A stretch of 64,000 nucleotides of DNA from Neisseria lactamica NS19 (GTDB taxonomy: Bacteria; Pseudomonadota; Gammaproteobacteria; Burkholderiales; Neisseriaceae). The stretch's first letter is position 1; each line of letters begins with the position of its first letter. Positions 54,278-63,007 of this stretch are shown piece by piece. Below the pieces are notes generated by a model, which had not been told where the DNA came from, did not search any database, and saw only the letters and a program-made list of their open reading frames with translations. The stretch lies in contig AEPI01000041.1 in assembly GCA_000193795.2 (NCBI GenBank), positions 8,793 through 72,792 of the forward strand, read 5' to 3'. Made by a program: the position numbers and the translations under genes.

Positions 54278-54427
54278 GTTGGGTTGGGTTTTAGCCCGAC
54301 GCAATATACATCAAAAGATAAATACTTGATGGGCTGCAAACGCACGTTTTTGTATTTTATGCGGGATAGATTTTAATCTGTCGTAAAGCATTCATATGAA
54401 TGAATGGTGGGCTAAAGCCCACCCTAC
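54278..54427. repeat. REP-like palindromes upstream of the RAYT gene
   Basis: ATGGTGGGCTAAAGCCCACC with trailing CTAC (54404-54427) repeats the arm found at 53590. A diverged form, GTTGGGTTTTAGCCCGACG, lies at 54283-54301. The rest of 54152-54428 is AT-rich and holds no gene that I can see. Confidence 0.8.
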
Positions 54428-54428
54428 T

Positions 54429-55710
54429 TTAATGGCTTCTTGGAAAGTTCAGCAGCTGTTCGCGGTAATATTCGTATTGTTTCCGGCGCAGGGCGATTTC
54501 GTGCGGCAGGCCTTCGCTGACGGAGTGGGTCAGGGTATCGAATTTGTCGAGGATGGCGACGATTTTTTCCTGTTCGGCTAGAGGGGGAATGGGGATTGGG
54601 AAGCGTTTAAAACCATTCATATCCACAGAAGCGAAACTTGATGTTGTTGTATTCTTTTTGCACCATTCACTAAGGTTAAAACAATAGTAATAAAGAAAAT
54701 AAATGCTAAGTTTATCGGCAAATTCAGGCTTTAAAGATAAACTTGTAAATCTTTGGTTAGCCAAGAATGGAACGGTTATTAGTGCATGTTCACCTATGGT
54801 TGCCGATGTAGCTATGATAATCGAATTGGATGGAAATAGCTTACCGCCCTTTACTGCACTTCTTGATATATGCTGTAATGAATTATCTAAAATACGGCCA
54901 TTTTCCCTAATATCTTCCATTCTAAACCAAGGGATTGAGCCATTTTCCCAATATTCTTTATTTGATTTGGAAGGGGTGTAACCATTCTTCAAGTCAAATA
55001 CCTCCCCCAACGTCTTCCAAACCACATCTTTCAGACGGCATTGATAGCCGTCAGCTATCCCCCCCACGATTTGATTGTCAAAATCTAAAAGAAAGTCGCG
55101 GTAATACCGGTATTGGCGTTTGCGCAGGGCTAATTCTGCTTCCAGCGTAGCTTCCAGCTCGGTAAATTTGTCAAGTATTTTTACAATTTTTTTGCTGGGT
55201 TTCCAGTGATGGGATGGGGATTTGGATTTTTGCCATATCGGTTGCGGAAACATCAATAACCTTTGTTCCTTTTGCAAATTTTCTTTTTGCCTTATCAAAA
55301 ATTTCTGTTTGAGTGAAATAGACAAAGAATTTGCCGACAATTTCTTTGCTTGGTTTAAAAATAGTTGCGTGTCCGCCTGTAACGGCTTGCTCTTCTCCCA
55401 AATATAAAAGGGCTTTTCCTACGTCTTCTATATTTTCACTAGTGTTGGTAATTACTACATCACCTTTATCTACTTTCTTCAGTTTTTCCGCCAATTCCGG
55501 TGAAACGAAAGAAAGAGTCTTATCCGTCTGATTGCCATAATAGGTGTAAATTTGTCCGTAATGAATCGCCGGTACGCCGCTCTCGGTAAAATCTTTTTTC
55601 TGCAAACCGTTACCACGAACCAATAGACCCACCTCCCCCAACGGCTTCCACTCCACCGGTGCCGTCTGAATCATCTCAATCAATTTTTTCGCTTTGCTTT
55701 GCATATCCAT
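54429..55710 (-). pseudogene. hsdS: Type I specificity subunit HsdS, frameshifted at an A7 tract
   Basis: From the ATG at 55710 the first target-recognition domain reads to IPIPSLETQQK, then an A7 run (T7 on the plus strand, 55187-55193) shifts the frame to NCKNT and a stop after 179 residues. With six A the frame continues as IVKILDKFTELEATLEAELA (central conserved helix), a second recognition domain and a second ILDKFDTLTHSVSEGLP repeat, giving 426 residues. The truncated form keeps one recognition domain but lacks the spacer helix. Neisserial hsdS genes are known to vary by homopolymer slippage, though usually in G tracts. Confidence 0.87.
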
Positions 55711-55766
55711 AGTTGTTTTCCGTTTCTTTCCCGCTGCGGCGGGATGTGGGGCGGTTGCCGCTCGCC

Positions 55767-55846
55767 GTAGGGTGGGCTTCAGCCCACCGCCCCGCCTGCC
55801 GTTGTTGCGGCTTGCCGTTGTTTCGGCGGACTGAAGCCCGTCCTGC
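55767..55846. repeat. REP-like palindromes between hsdS and rhuM
   Basis: GTAGGGTGGGCTTCAGCCCA (start 55767) and a diverged inverse GGACTGAAGCCCGTCCTGC (to 55846) repeat the family seen on both sides of the RAYT gene, with a GC-rich loop between. Confidence 0.78.
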
Positions 55847-55868
55847 TTTCAGGCTGCCTGAATCAGGG

Positions 55869-56879
55869 TTATTTTTTGCGGTCTTTTTTCTGTTTAAGCT
55901 GTTGCACGGCTGTTTTTTCCAACGCTTTAACGCTTTCCAGATAGGCTTGCTCCACCGGCGACAGGATGCGCGCTTCATAGGCGCGGTATTCGCGTTCGGC
56001 TTTCTGCTCTGCCTGTTTGCGGCTGATGCTGCCTGCACCCTGTAATGTGCCTTGGCCGTACAGCCCGGAAAATTTGTCCAATTCGGCTATCCAGTCGCGC
56101 ATATACATGGGGCTTTGCTCCTGCGCTTTGATTTCCGCCAGGTCGAAGAAGGCGGAAACCAAACGGTTCAGGCGGAACAGTTCGTCTTCGGTCAGGTAGT
56201 TTTTGGCGATTTTGGCTTCATTCAGCGTGGGGATTGCGCCTTGAAAGGTGGTCAGCCCCATAAAGTCTTTGCTGCTGTCGGCACGGCTGTATATCAATTC
56301 GGCTGCGGTTTGCCGGCTGGCGGCATAGTGCAGTTTGTTTTGAACGGCGGCAAAAAAGGTTTGGCTTTCGCTGCTTTTGGGGTCGTAGTCTTGGCTGGTG
56401 GCGTACAAATCAAGCACTTGCCGGTATAGGGCTTTTTCGCTGCTGCGGATGTCGCGGATGCGGTTGAGCAGTTCTTTCCAATAGTCGCCGCCGCCTGTGC
56501 CTTTCAGGCGTTCGTCGTCTATGGCAAAGCCTTTGGTCAGATATTCGTCCAGCCGCTCGGTTGCCCATTGGCGGAATTGGGTGCCGCGCGCGGAACGGAC
56601 GCGGTAGCCGACGGCAATAATCATAGGCAGGGAATAATGGGCGATTTTGCGGTTTACCTTGCGCCCGTTTTCATTTTGAACTGTCAACTGGAAGTTGACA
56701 GTTGCCTCCTCTTCCAATTCTTGCTCTGCAATAATGGTTTTAATGTGTTTGCTGATATTTTGTTTGGTGGTTTGGTACAGCTCCGCCAAATCCGCCTGCG
56801 TCAGCCAAAGCTGTCCGCCAAATTCCTGCAAGGCGAATTGGGCAGTGCCGTCGTTGGCGGTGTATAGGATAATGCTCAT
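55869..56879 (-). CDS. rhuM: RhuM-family protein
   Basis: A 336-residue cytoplasmic protein of the RhuM (virulence protein/DNA-binding-like) family. It has an N-terminal helix-turn-helix-like start (QLWLTQADLAELYQTTKQNI), the family block SLPMIIAVGYRVRSARGTQFRQWAT, and a Fic-adjacent-type region DFMGLTTFQG. The C-terminal third is rich in charged helix. It overlaps the end of hsdM by four bases. RhuM proteins are repeatedly found inside type I restriction loci, but their function is not established. Confidence 0.9.
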   Translation of the reverse strand: MSIILYTANDGTAQFALQEFGGQLWLTQADLAELYQTTKQNISKHIKTIIAEQELEEEATVNFQLTVQNENGRKVNRKIAHYSLPMIIAVGYRVRSARGTQFRQWATERLDEYLTKGFAIDDERLKGTGGGDYWKELLNRIRDIRSSEKALYRQVLDLYATSQDYDPKSSESQTFFAAVQNKLHYAASRQTAAELIYSRADSSKDFMGLTTFQGAIPTLNEAKIAKNYLTEDELFRLNRLVSAFFDLAEIKAQEQSPMYMRDWIAELDKFSGLYGQGTLQGAGSISRKQAEQKAEREYRAYEARILSPVEQAYLESVKALEKTAVQQLKQKKDRKK

Positions 56880-58420
56880 GCTTCAATCTCCGCAATCACT
56901 TCGTCAATTTCGCGCCTCAGCCGTTCGATTTTGGCGACGGTTTCGCCGATTTCGGCGTTGAGCTGTTTGATGTCGATAATTTCGCGGGTGTCTTCGGGTT
57001 CGACATAGCTGCTGACGGCGAGGTTGTAGCCGTTGTCTTTGACGGTTTGCCAGGCGGCGTTTTGGGCGATATGCGGCACATCGGCTTTATCGGCGAAGAG
57101 TTTGACGATTTCGGCAATGTGTTCTTCGGTTAAGACGTTGTTGTTGGTTTCTTTTTTAAAGAAGCCGCCTGCGTCGATGAATTGGATGTCGGTATTGTCT
57201 TTGTGTTTGGACAAAACCAGGATATTGACGGCGATGCCGGTGCCGTAAAAGAGATTGGGCGCAAGGGCAATCACGGTTTCCACGTAGTTGCCCTCCACCA
57301 GATATTGGCGGATTTTCTGCTCTGCCCCGCCGCGATAGAAAATACCGGGGAATGAGACGATGGCGGCGCGGCCTCTGCCGGAAAGGTAATTCAACGCGTG
57401 CAGGATAAAGGCAAAATCGGCTTTGGATTTCGGGGCGAGCACGCCTGCGGGGGCAAAGCGGTCGTCGTTGATTAGGGTGGGGTCGTCGCTGCCTATCCAG
57501 TTGATGGAATAAGGCGGATTGGAGACGACGGCATCAAAGGGCCTGCTGTCTTTGAGCTTGGGGTTGGTCAGTGTGTCGCCCAATTCGATGTGGAATTTGT
57601 TGTAATTGACGTTGTGCAGAAACATGTTCATGCGGGCGAGGTTGTAGGTGGTGTGGTTGATTTCCTGCCCGAAGAAGCCTTCTTCGATGATGTGTTCGTC
57701 AAACTGTTTTTTCGCCTGCAAGAGCAGGCTGCCCGAGCCGCAAGCCGGGTCGTAGATTTTGTTGACTTTCTCCTGCCCGTGCACCGCCAGCCGCGCAATC
57801 AGTTTGGAAACGCTTTGCGGGGTGAAAAATTCGCCGCCGGATTTGCCTGCGTTGGCGGCGTAGTTGGAAATCAGGTATTCGTAGGCATCGCCGAAAAGGT
57901 CGATGCGGTGGTCTTCAAAATTGCCGAAATCGAGTTCCGCTACGCCTTTGAGAACGGCGGCAAGGCGTTTGTTTTTGTCGGCAACCGTGCTGCCGAGCCG
58001 GCTGCTGGTGGTGTCGAAGTCGTCAAACAGGCCTTTGATGTCTTGTTCGGACGGATAGCCGGAGGCGGAGCTTTCAATCGCGGTAAAGATTTCTTTCAGC
58101 TTGGTGTTAAGCTCTTCGTTTTGATGGGCTTCGGCGGCAATATTGCAAAAAAGCTGGCCGGGGTAGATGAAATAGCCTTTGACTTTGACGGCATCGTCTT
58201 TGATTTCGGGCGTGATGATGCTGTCCGGCATAGCGGCATAATTAATACTGCTGTCGCCTGCCTGCATATAGTCGGTAAAGTTTTCGCTGATAAAGCGGTA
58301 GAAAAGTGTGCCGAGAACGTATTGTTTAAAGTCCCAACCGTCCACCGCGCCGCGTACTTCGTCGGCAATTTTCCAGATTTGGCGGTGCAGTTGGGCGCGT
58401 TGTTGTATTTCGGTCATCAT
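56876..58420 (-). CDS. hsdM: Type I methyltransferase subunit HsdM
   Basis: A 514-residue N6-adenine methyltransferase. It has the N-terminal HsdM domain (QIWKIADEVRGAVDGWDFKQY), GEFFTPQSVSKL, SAM motif I DPACGSGSLLLQA, catalytic NPPYSINW and a C-terminal helix that packs on HsdS. It appears intact. The ATG at 58420 (MMTEIQQRAQL) or 58417 is preferred over an upstream in-frame codon. It is the first gene of the hsdM-rhuM-hsdS-RAYT-hsdR run. Confidence 0.95.
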   Translation of the reverse strand: MMTEIQQRAQLHRQIWKIADEVRGAVDGWDFKQYVLGTLFYRFISENFTDYMQAGDSSINYAAMPDSIITPEIKDDAVKVKGYFIYPGQLFCNIAAEAHQNEELNTKLKEIFTAIESSASGYPSEQDIKGLFDDFDTTSSRLGSTVADKNKRLAAVLKGVAELDFGNFEDHRIDLFGDAYEYLISNYAANAGKSGGEFFTPQSVSKLIARLAVHGQEKVNKIYDPACGSGSLLLQAKKQFDEHIIEEGFFGQEINHTTYNLARMNMFLHNVNYNKFHIELGDTLTNPKLKDSRPFDAVVSNPPYSINWIGSDDPTLINDDRFAPAGVLAPKSKADFAFILHALNYLSGRGRAAIVSFPGIFYRGGAEQKIRQYLVEGNYVETVIALAPNLFYGTGIAVNILVLSKHKDNTDIQFIDAGGFFKKETNNNVLTEEHIAEIVKLFADKADVPHIAQNAAWQTVKDNGYNLAVSSYVEPEDTREIIDIKQLNAEIGETVAKIERLRREIDEVIAEIEA

Positions 58421-58493
58421 CGAAATCCATATAAAAGTTAAACAAATCAAAATCGCCTGATATTTTCAGACGATTTTTTTATAGGCATTCAAA

Positions 58494-59498
58494 TCAAGCC
58501 AAATTTTCCAGCATCCATTTGACGTAGCGGCCGACGCCTGCTTTGACATCCAAAAATTCTTCCTTGTATCCGGCTTCGCGCAGTTTGGTGATGTCTGCTT
58601 GGGTAAAGCTTTGGTATTTGCCTTTGAGCGCATCGGGAAATGGGATGTAGCGGATAAGCTCTTCTTCTACCAGCTCTTTTAAACTCATTTCAGGCTTGCC
58701 TTCGGCGGCGCGGCAGGCGTTGACGGTGGCGGCGGCGAGTTCGTTGAACTGTTGGCTGCGACCGGTGCCGAGGTTGTAGATGCCGGAAAGTTCGGGATGG
58801 TCGAAGAAGTAGAGGTTGACTTTGGCGACGTCTTCGACGCTGACGAAGTCGCGGGTTTGTTCGCCGTTGCCGTAGCCGTCGTTAGCACCGAACAGGTTGA
58901 CGTAACCGTGTTCGCGGTATTGGTGGAAATGGTGGAAGGCGACGGATGCCATGCGGCCTTTGTGTTGTTCGTGTTGTCCGTAAACGTTGAAGTAGCGGAA
59001 GCCGACGACTTGGGCGGTCAGGCCTTCTTTCATGCGGCGGCGCAATACTTGGTCGAACAGGAATTTGGAGTAGCCGTACACGTTGAGCGGTTTTTCAAGT
59101 TCGCGCTCTTCGCGGAAGATTTCGCCTTTTCCGTACACGGCGGCACTGGAGGCATAAAGGAAGGGAATGCGTTCGTCCTGACACCAGTCCAGCAAATCCA
59201 GCGTGTACTGGTAGTTGTTGTCCATCATATACAAACCATCGTGGTTCATGGTATCGGAACACGCGCCTTGGTGGAACACGGCTTCGATATTTTGATAAGG
59301 TAAAATGTGTTCCCTCACTTGGCGGATGAATTCGTGTTTGTCGAGATAGTGGGCGATTTCGCACTCGGCAAGGTTTTTAAATTTTTCTCCTTTGCTCAAA
59401 TTATCGACGGCGACGATGTCGGTAATGCCGCGTTGGTTAAGTGCTTTGACGATGTTGCTGCCGATAAAGCCGGCCGCACCTGTTACGATGATGGTCAT
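58494..59498 (-). CDS. hldD: ADP-L-glycero-D-manno-heptose 6-epimerase
   Basis: A 334-residue short-chain dehydrogenase of the heptose pathway. NADP-binding GAAGFIGSNIVKAL opens it, followed by ASSAAVYGKG, the YGYSKFLFDQ active-site YxxxK and a VGFRYFNVYGQHEQHKGRMAS block. It converts ADP-D-glycero- to ADP-L-glycero-manno-heptose for the lipooligosaccharide inner core. The gene is also called rfaD. The heptose kinase gene lies upstream. Confidence 0.95.
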   Translation of the reverse strand: MTIIVTGAAGFIGSNIVKALNQRGITDIVAVDNLSKGEKFKNLAECEIAHYLDKHEFIRQVREHILPYQNIEAVFHQGACSDTMNHDGLYMMDNNYQYTLDLLDWCQDERIPFLYASSAAVYGKGEIFREERELEKPLNVYGYSKFLFDQVLRRRMKEGLTAQVVGFRYFNVYGQHEQHKGRMASVAFHHFHQYREHGYVNLFGANDGYGNGEQTRDFVSVEDVAKVNLYFFDHPELSGIYNLGTGRSQQFNELAAATVNACRAAEGKPEMSLKELVEEELIRYIPFPDALKGKYQSFTQADITKLREAGYKEEFLDVKAGVGRYVKWMLENLA

Positions 59499-59637
59499 AT
59501 TGGGTTTCCTTTATTTTGATTTTTCAGACAACCTTAAAGAAATCATGCCGTCTGAAAATAAAAACTTGTCTGTCCGGATTATTTTCCAACTCTATTTTCA
59601 GACGGCATTTAGGTTTTAAGGCCGTCTGAAACAGCAA

Positions 59638-60600
59638 TTATTGCCCTGCCAATGCCTTGGTCAATTCGGCAAACGAGCAAACCGCCGTACCGAGTTTCGC
59701 CACAACGATGCCGGCGGCGGTATTGGCGAGGTGCATCGCTTCGGGCATGGTATAACCAGCAGCCAAACCCAAGCCCATTCCGGCGATAACGGTATCGCCC
59801 GCACCGGATACATCATAGACTTCTTGGGCGCGGGTGGGTTGGTAAATCGGTTCGCCTTCGCTGAACAGGGTCATGCCCTCTTCGCTCCGGGTCAACAAAA
59901 TCGCGGTTAAGTCGAGATGGCGGCGCAGGTTTTGTGCTTTTTCGGTCAAATCGTTTTCGTTTTTCCAACTGCCGACTACTTCTTTCAATTCGGCGCGGTT
60001 GGGCGTAATCAGGGTTGCGCCGGCGTATTTTTCGTAATCGTCGCCTTTGGGGTCGATTAATACGGTTTTGCCTTCGTGTTTCGCCCAATCAATCATATCG
60101 GAGATGTGCGACAGGCCACCTTTGCCATAGTCTGAAAAAATAATTGCGTCGTATTCGGGCAAGATTTCACGGTATCGCTGCTTGATTTGTTCCAACACTT
60201 CGCGGTTGGGATGTTCTTCAAAATCAAGGCGGATAAGCTGCTGGTTGCGGGCAACGACGCGCAGTTTGACGGTGGTGGCGATTTGTTTGTCGCGCATCAG
60301 ATAGGAAGAAACGCCGTCTTGCGCCATCAATGCCTCAAGCGCGTTGGCGGCTTCGTCATCACCGGTTACGGACAACAGCCCGGCTTTGCCGCCCAACGAA
60401 GCAATGTTGCGCGCAACGTTCGCCGCTCCGCCAGCGCGTTGGTCGATACGTCCGATTTTCGCCACCGGAACGGGGGCTTCGGGCGAAATGCGGGATACAT
60501 CACCAAACCAATAGCGGTCGAGCATCACGTCGCCGACAACCAGGACTTTGGCTTGCGCGAAACGGGATTTGAGGGTTTCTTGTTGAAACTTGGCGGGCAT
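59638..60600 (-). CDS. hldA: D-glycero-beta-D-manno-heptose-7-phosphate kinase
   Basis: About 320 residues of the PfkB/ribokinase family. It has VLVVGDVMLDRYWFGDVSRISPEAPVPV near the start, QRAGGAANVARNIASLG and the C-terminal anion hole DVSGAGDTVIAGMGLGLAAG. It matches the kinase half of bifunctional HldE; the adenylyltransferase half is absent, as in organisms with separate HldA and HldC. It makes heptose 1,7-bisphosphate for lipooligosaccharide. The ATG at 60600 or nine bases upstream is the start. Confidence 0.92.
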   Translation of the reverse strand: MPAKFQQETLKSRFAQAKVLVVGDVMLDRYWFGDVSRISPEAPVPVAKIGRIDQRAGGAANVARNIASLGGKAGLLSVTGDDEAANALEALMAQDGVSSYLMRDKQIATTVKLRVVARNQQLIRLDFEEHPNREVLEQIKQRYREILPEYDAIIFSDYGKGGLSHISDMIDWAKHEGKTVLIDPKGDDYEKYAGATLITPNRAELKEVVGSWKNENDLTEKAQNLRRHLDLTAILLTRSEEGMTLFSEGEPIYQPTRAQEVYDVSGAGDTVIAGMGLGLAAGYTMPEAMHLANTAAGIVVAKLGTAVCSFAELTKALAGQ

Positions 60601-60704
60601 TTTATGCACTCCAAAATAAGTTGTTTTTTGTGTGTGAAAACTTCACTGTATTCTCAGTAATTATCTGGCAAATTTACTGATTAATAATAAAATCCGGCTT
60701 TTTA

Positions 60705-61097
60705 TTATTCTTCAAAATCGAAAGGAGACCAATCGGCAACAGGAGAAAAACAATCCTCTCCTTCTTTTTTCTCAAAAACGCTACCTATATCCGCCCAAAA
60801 CAGCTCCCCAACATCTGCTTGATAATGAGTGAGCCGTGTCAAACTATGAAAGGAGAAGTTATCAGGGTTATTCGAGTATTCATCATCTTCTGTTCCGGAA
60901 AATACCCGCCATCCGCTATCAAATGGTAAATCCCCTTGATGTTCCCGATACATAAATTTAATAGGAAGCCCCTCTTCGACAATTTTATGCGACACGATTG
61001 CATACCATCCAACAGGGGTATCCTTTACAAGCAAATCATCTTCTGGAAATGCATCATAATCAAAAATATTGCCCACATCTGAACCACATTGAGACAT
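60705..61097 (-). CDS. DUF2185 (Imm33-like) protein
   Basis: A 130-residue acidic cytoplasmic protein with the DUF2185 signature DSGWRVFSGTEDDEYSNNPDN and the VGWYAIVSHKIVEEGLPIKFMYRE block. Some DUF2185 members act as immunity proteins in polymorphic toxin loci (Imm33), but no toxin gene is seen next to this one. The region is AT-rich compared with its neighbours, pointing to possible transfer. AAAGGA precedes the ATG. Confidence 0.8.
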   Translation of the reverse strand: MSQCGSDVGNIFDYDAFPEDDLLVKDTPVGWYAIVSHKIVEEGLPIKFMYREHQGDLPFDSGWRVFSGTEDDEYSNNPDNFSFHSLTRLTHYQADVGELFWADIGSVFEKKEGEDCFSPVADWSPFDFEE

Positions 61098-61192
61098 CGG
61101 ATAAATTCCTTTCTAAGCTGAAATTTTCTGGTTATTTATCTACCGTATCAAGGTGAGGCAGTTTCTTTGAACAGCATCAAAATTGTTGATGC

Positions 61193-61924
61193 TTAAGCAT
61201 TTGCCACGCGGTTCACTTCGCGCAATACGGCGACCGGATCGGCGGCTTGGGTTACAGGGCGGCCCATTACCAAATAGGTTGAACCTGCCGCCAAGGCTTC
61301 GGCGGGCGTCATGATGCGGCGTTGGTCGTCGTTGTTGCCGACAACGTCCAAGCGGATACCAGGCGTTACCAAGACAAAATCCTGACCCAACTCGCGGCGC
61401 AATGGTGCGGCTTCTTGAGCGGAACAGACCACGCCGTCCAAGCCCGAACTTTGCGTCAGTTTTGCTAAACGGATGACTTGTTCTTCAGGGGCGATGTTCA
61501 AACCGATTTCTGCCAAGTCGCTTTGTTCCATGCTGGTCAACACGGTTACGCCGATTAAGAGCGGCTTGGTTTGATATCCGGCGACGGCTTCTGCTGCGGC
61601 TTCCATCATACGGCGGCCGCCTGAGGCATGCATATCGACCATCCAAACGCCCATATCGGCAGCGACTTTGCAGGCTTGCGCGACGGTGTGGGGAATATCG
61701 TGGTATTTCAAATCGAGGAAAAGCTTGAAACCTTGATTGATTAAGCTTTCTGCCAAATTGCGGCCGGTTGCGGTAAACAGCTCTTTGCCGATTTTGATTT
61801 GGCACAACGTCGGATCAAGGTTGCGGACAAATCCGAGCGTGTCTTTTTCGTTGGCAAAATCAAGGGCGACGATGACGGGGGTGCGTTGTTGCTGGGTTTG
61901 GAAGTCGGAGATTAAGGGGTTCAT
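61193..61924 (-). CDS. pyrF: Orotidine 5'-phosphate decarboxylase
   Basis: A 243-residue TIM-barrel enzyme that decarboxylates OMP to UMP. It shows VIVALDFANEKDTLGF, the catalytic FLDLKYHDIPHTV (K-x-x-D), and TPGIRLDVVGNNDDQRR near the end. It looks complete and ordinary. Confidence 0.96.
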   Translation of the reverse strand: MNPLISDFQTQQQRTPVIVALDFANEKDTLGFVRNLDPTLCQIKIGKELFTATGRNLAESLINQGFKLFLDLKYHDIPHTVAQACKVAADMGVWMVDMHASGGRRMMEAAAEAVAGYQTKPLLIGVTVLTSMEQSDLAEIGLNIAPEEQVIRLAKLTQSSGLDGVVCSAQEAAPLRRELGQDFVLVTPGIRLDVVGNNDDQRRIMTPAEALAAGSTYLVMGRPVTQAADPVAVLREVNRVANA

Positions 61925-61980
61925 AAGATGCCTGCGGATAAACGGTTACAACTTCGATTTTAACAGCTTTCATACACAAA

Positions 61981-62012
61981 ATGCCGTCTGAAAATATTTT
62001 TTCAGACGGCAT
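61981..62012 (-). terminator. adk terminator (paired uptake sequences)
   Basis: ATGCCGTCTGAA (61981-61992) pairs with TTCAGACGGCAT (62001-62012) over an eight-base loop, just beyond the adk stop. Confidence 0.82.
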
Positions 62013-62029
62013 TTCCTACTCGGCAAAAC

Positions 62030-62677
62030 TTATTTGCCCAAACCTTTCAATACTTCTGCTTTCACGGCTTCTACTGCTTGGGTGCCGTCAACTTTGATGT
62101 ATTTAGGCGCGTGTTCGCCTTCCAGCTTGCTGTAAAAATCAACCAAAACTTCTGTTTGCTCGTGGTACACGGCAAGGCGTTTTTTGACGGTTTCTTCTTT
62201 GTCGTCGTCGCGCTGAATCAAATCTTCGCCGGTTACGTCGTCTTTGCCTTCGACTTTGGGCGGATTGTAGGTAACGTGGTAGGTGCGGCCGGAAGCCAAG
62301 TGAACGCGGCGGCCGCTCATACGGTCGACAATCACGCTGTCGGGTACGTCGATTTCAACCACGGCATCCAAATCCACGCCTGCTTCAACCATGGCTTCGG
62401 CCTGTGCCAGCGTACGCGGGAAACCGTCGAACAGGAAACCGTTTTTGCAGTCGTCTTGCGCGATACGTTCTTTGACCATACCGATGATGATGTCGTCGCG
62501 TACCAAACCGCCTTCGTCGATGATTTTTTTTGCTTCCAAACCCAGCGGAGTGCCTGCTTTAATCGCGGCGCGGAGCATATCGCCGGTAGAGATTTGCGGA
62601 ATGCCGAACGCGGCGGTGATGAATTGCGCCTGAGTGCCTTTGCCCGCGCCCGGCGCGCCTAAAAGTAATGCTTTCAT
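62030..62677 (-). CDS. adk: Adenylate kinase
   Basis: A 215-residue enzyme interconverting ATP, ADP and AMP. P-loop LLGAPGAGKGTQAQF, GFPRTLAQAEAM and the long-form LID domain (DRMSGRRVHLASGRTYHVTYN) are seen. The LID lacks the zinc-binding cysteines. A Correia element lies 36 bases upstream of the start and may alter its promoter. Confidence 0.97.
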   Translation of the reverse strand: MKALLLGAPGAGKGTQAQFITAAFGIPQISTGDMLRAAIKAGTPLGLEAKKIIDEGGLVRDDIIIGMVKERIAQDDCKNGFLFDGFPRTLAQAEAMVEAGVDLDAVVEIDVPDSVIVDRMSGRRVHLASGRTYHVTYNPPKVEGKDDVTGEDLIQRDDDKEETVKKRLAVYHEQTEVLVDFYSKLEGEHAPKYIKVDGTQAVEAVKAEVLKGLGK

Positions 62678-62713
62678 AGTGTCGTCCTTTCCAGTCTGTT
62701 GAATCGGGTGTTT

Positions 62714-62818
62714 TATAGTGGATTAACAAAAACCAGTACGGCGTTGCCTCGCCTTGCCGTACTATCTGTACTGTCTGCGGCTTCGTCGCCTTGTTCTGAT
62801 TTTTGTTAATCCACTATA
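62714..62818. mobile_element. Correia repeat enclosed element, 105 bp
   Basis: The element runs from TATAGTGGATTAACAAAAA to the inverted TTTTTGTTAATCCACTATA, with the internal AGTACGGCGTTGCCTCGCC segment. It fits the short CREE class and lies between the divergent adk and htpX genes. CREE ends can carry promoter sequences and are RNase III targets when transcribed. Confidence 0.94.
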
Positions 62819-63007
62819 TAAAGCCAGACAGATTGTCCGCGATTCTACACGGCTTGGGGCAATAGTTCAAAAAACCGGCCGCGCAAACCGACGTTTGCAA
62901 GCAAATGTTTTGCATACATTTGCCGAGCCTGATATTCACAAGGCGGCAACTTTTTGGGACAATCCCCAAAATTTCAAAACATCACACCCTACCAAAAAGG
63001 AACATCC

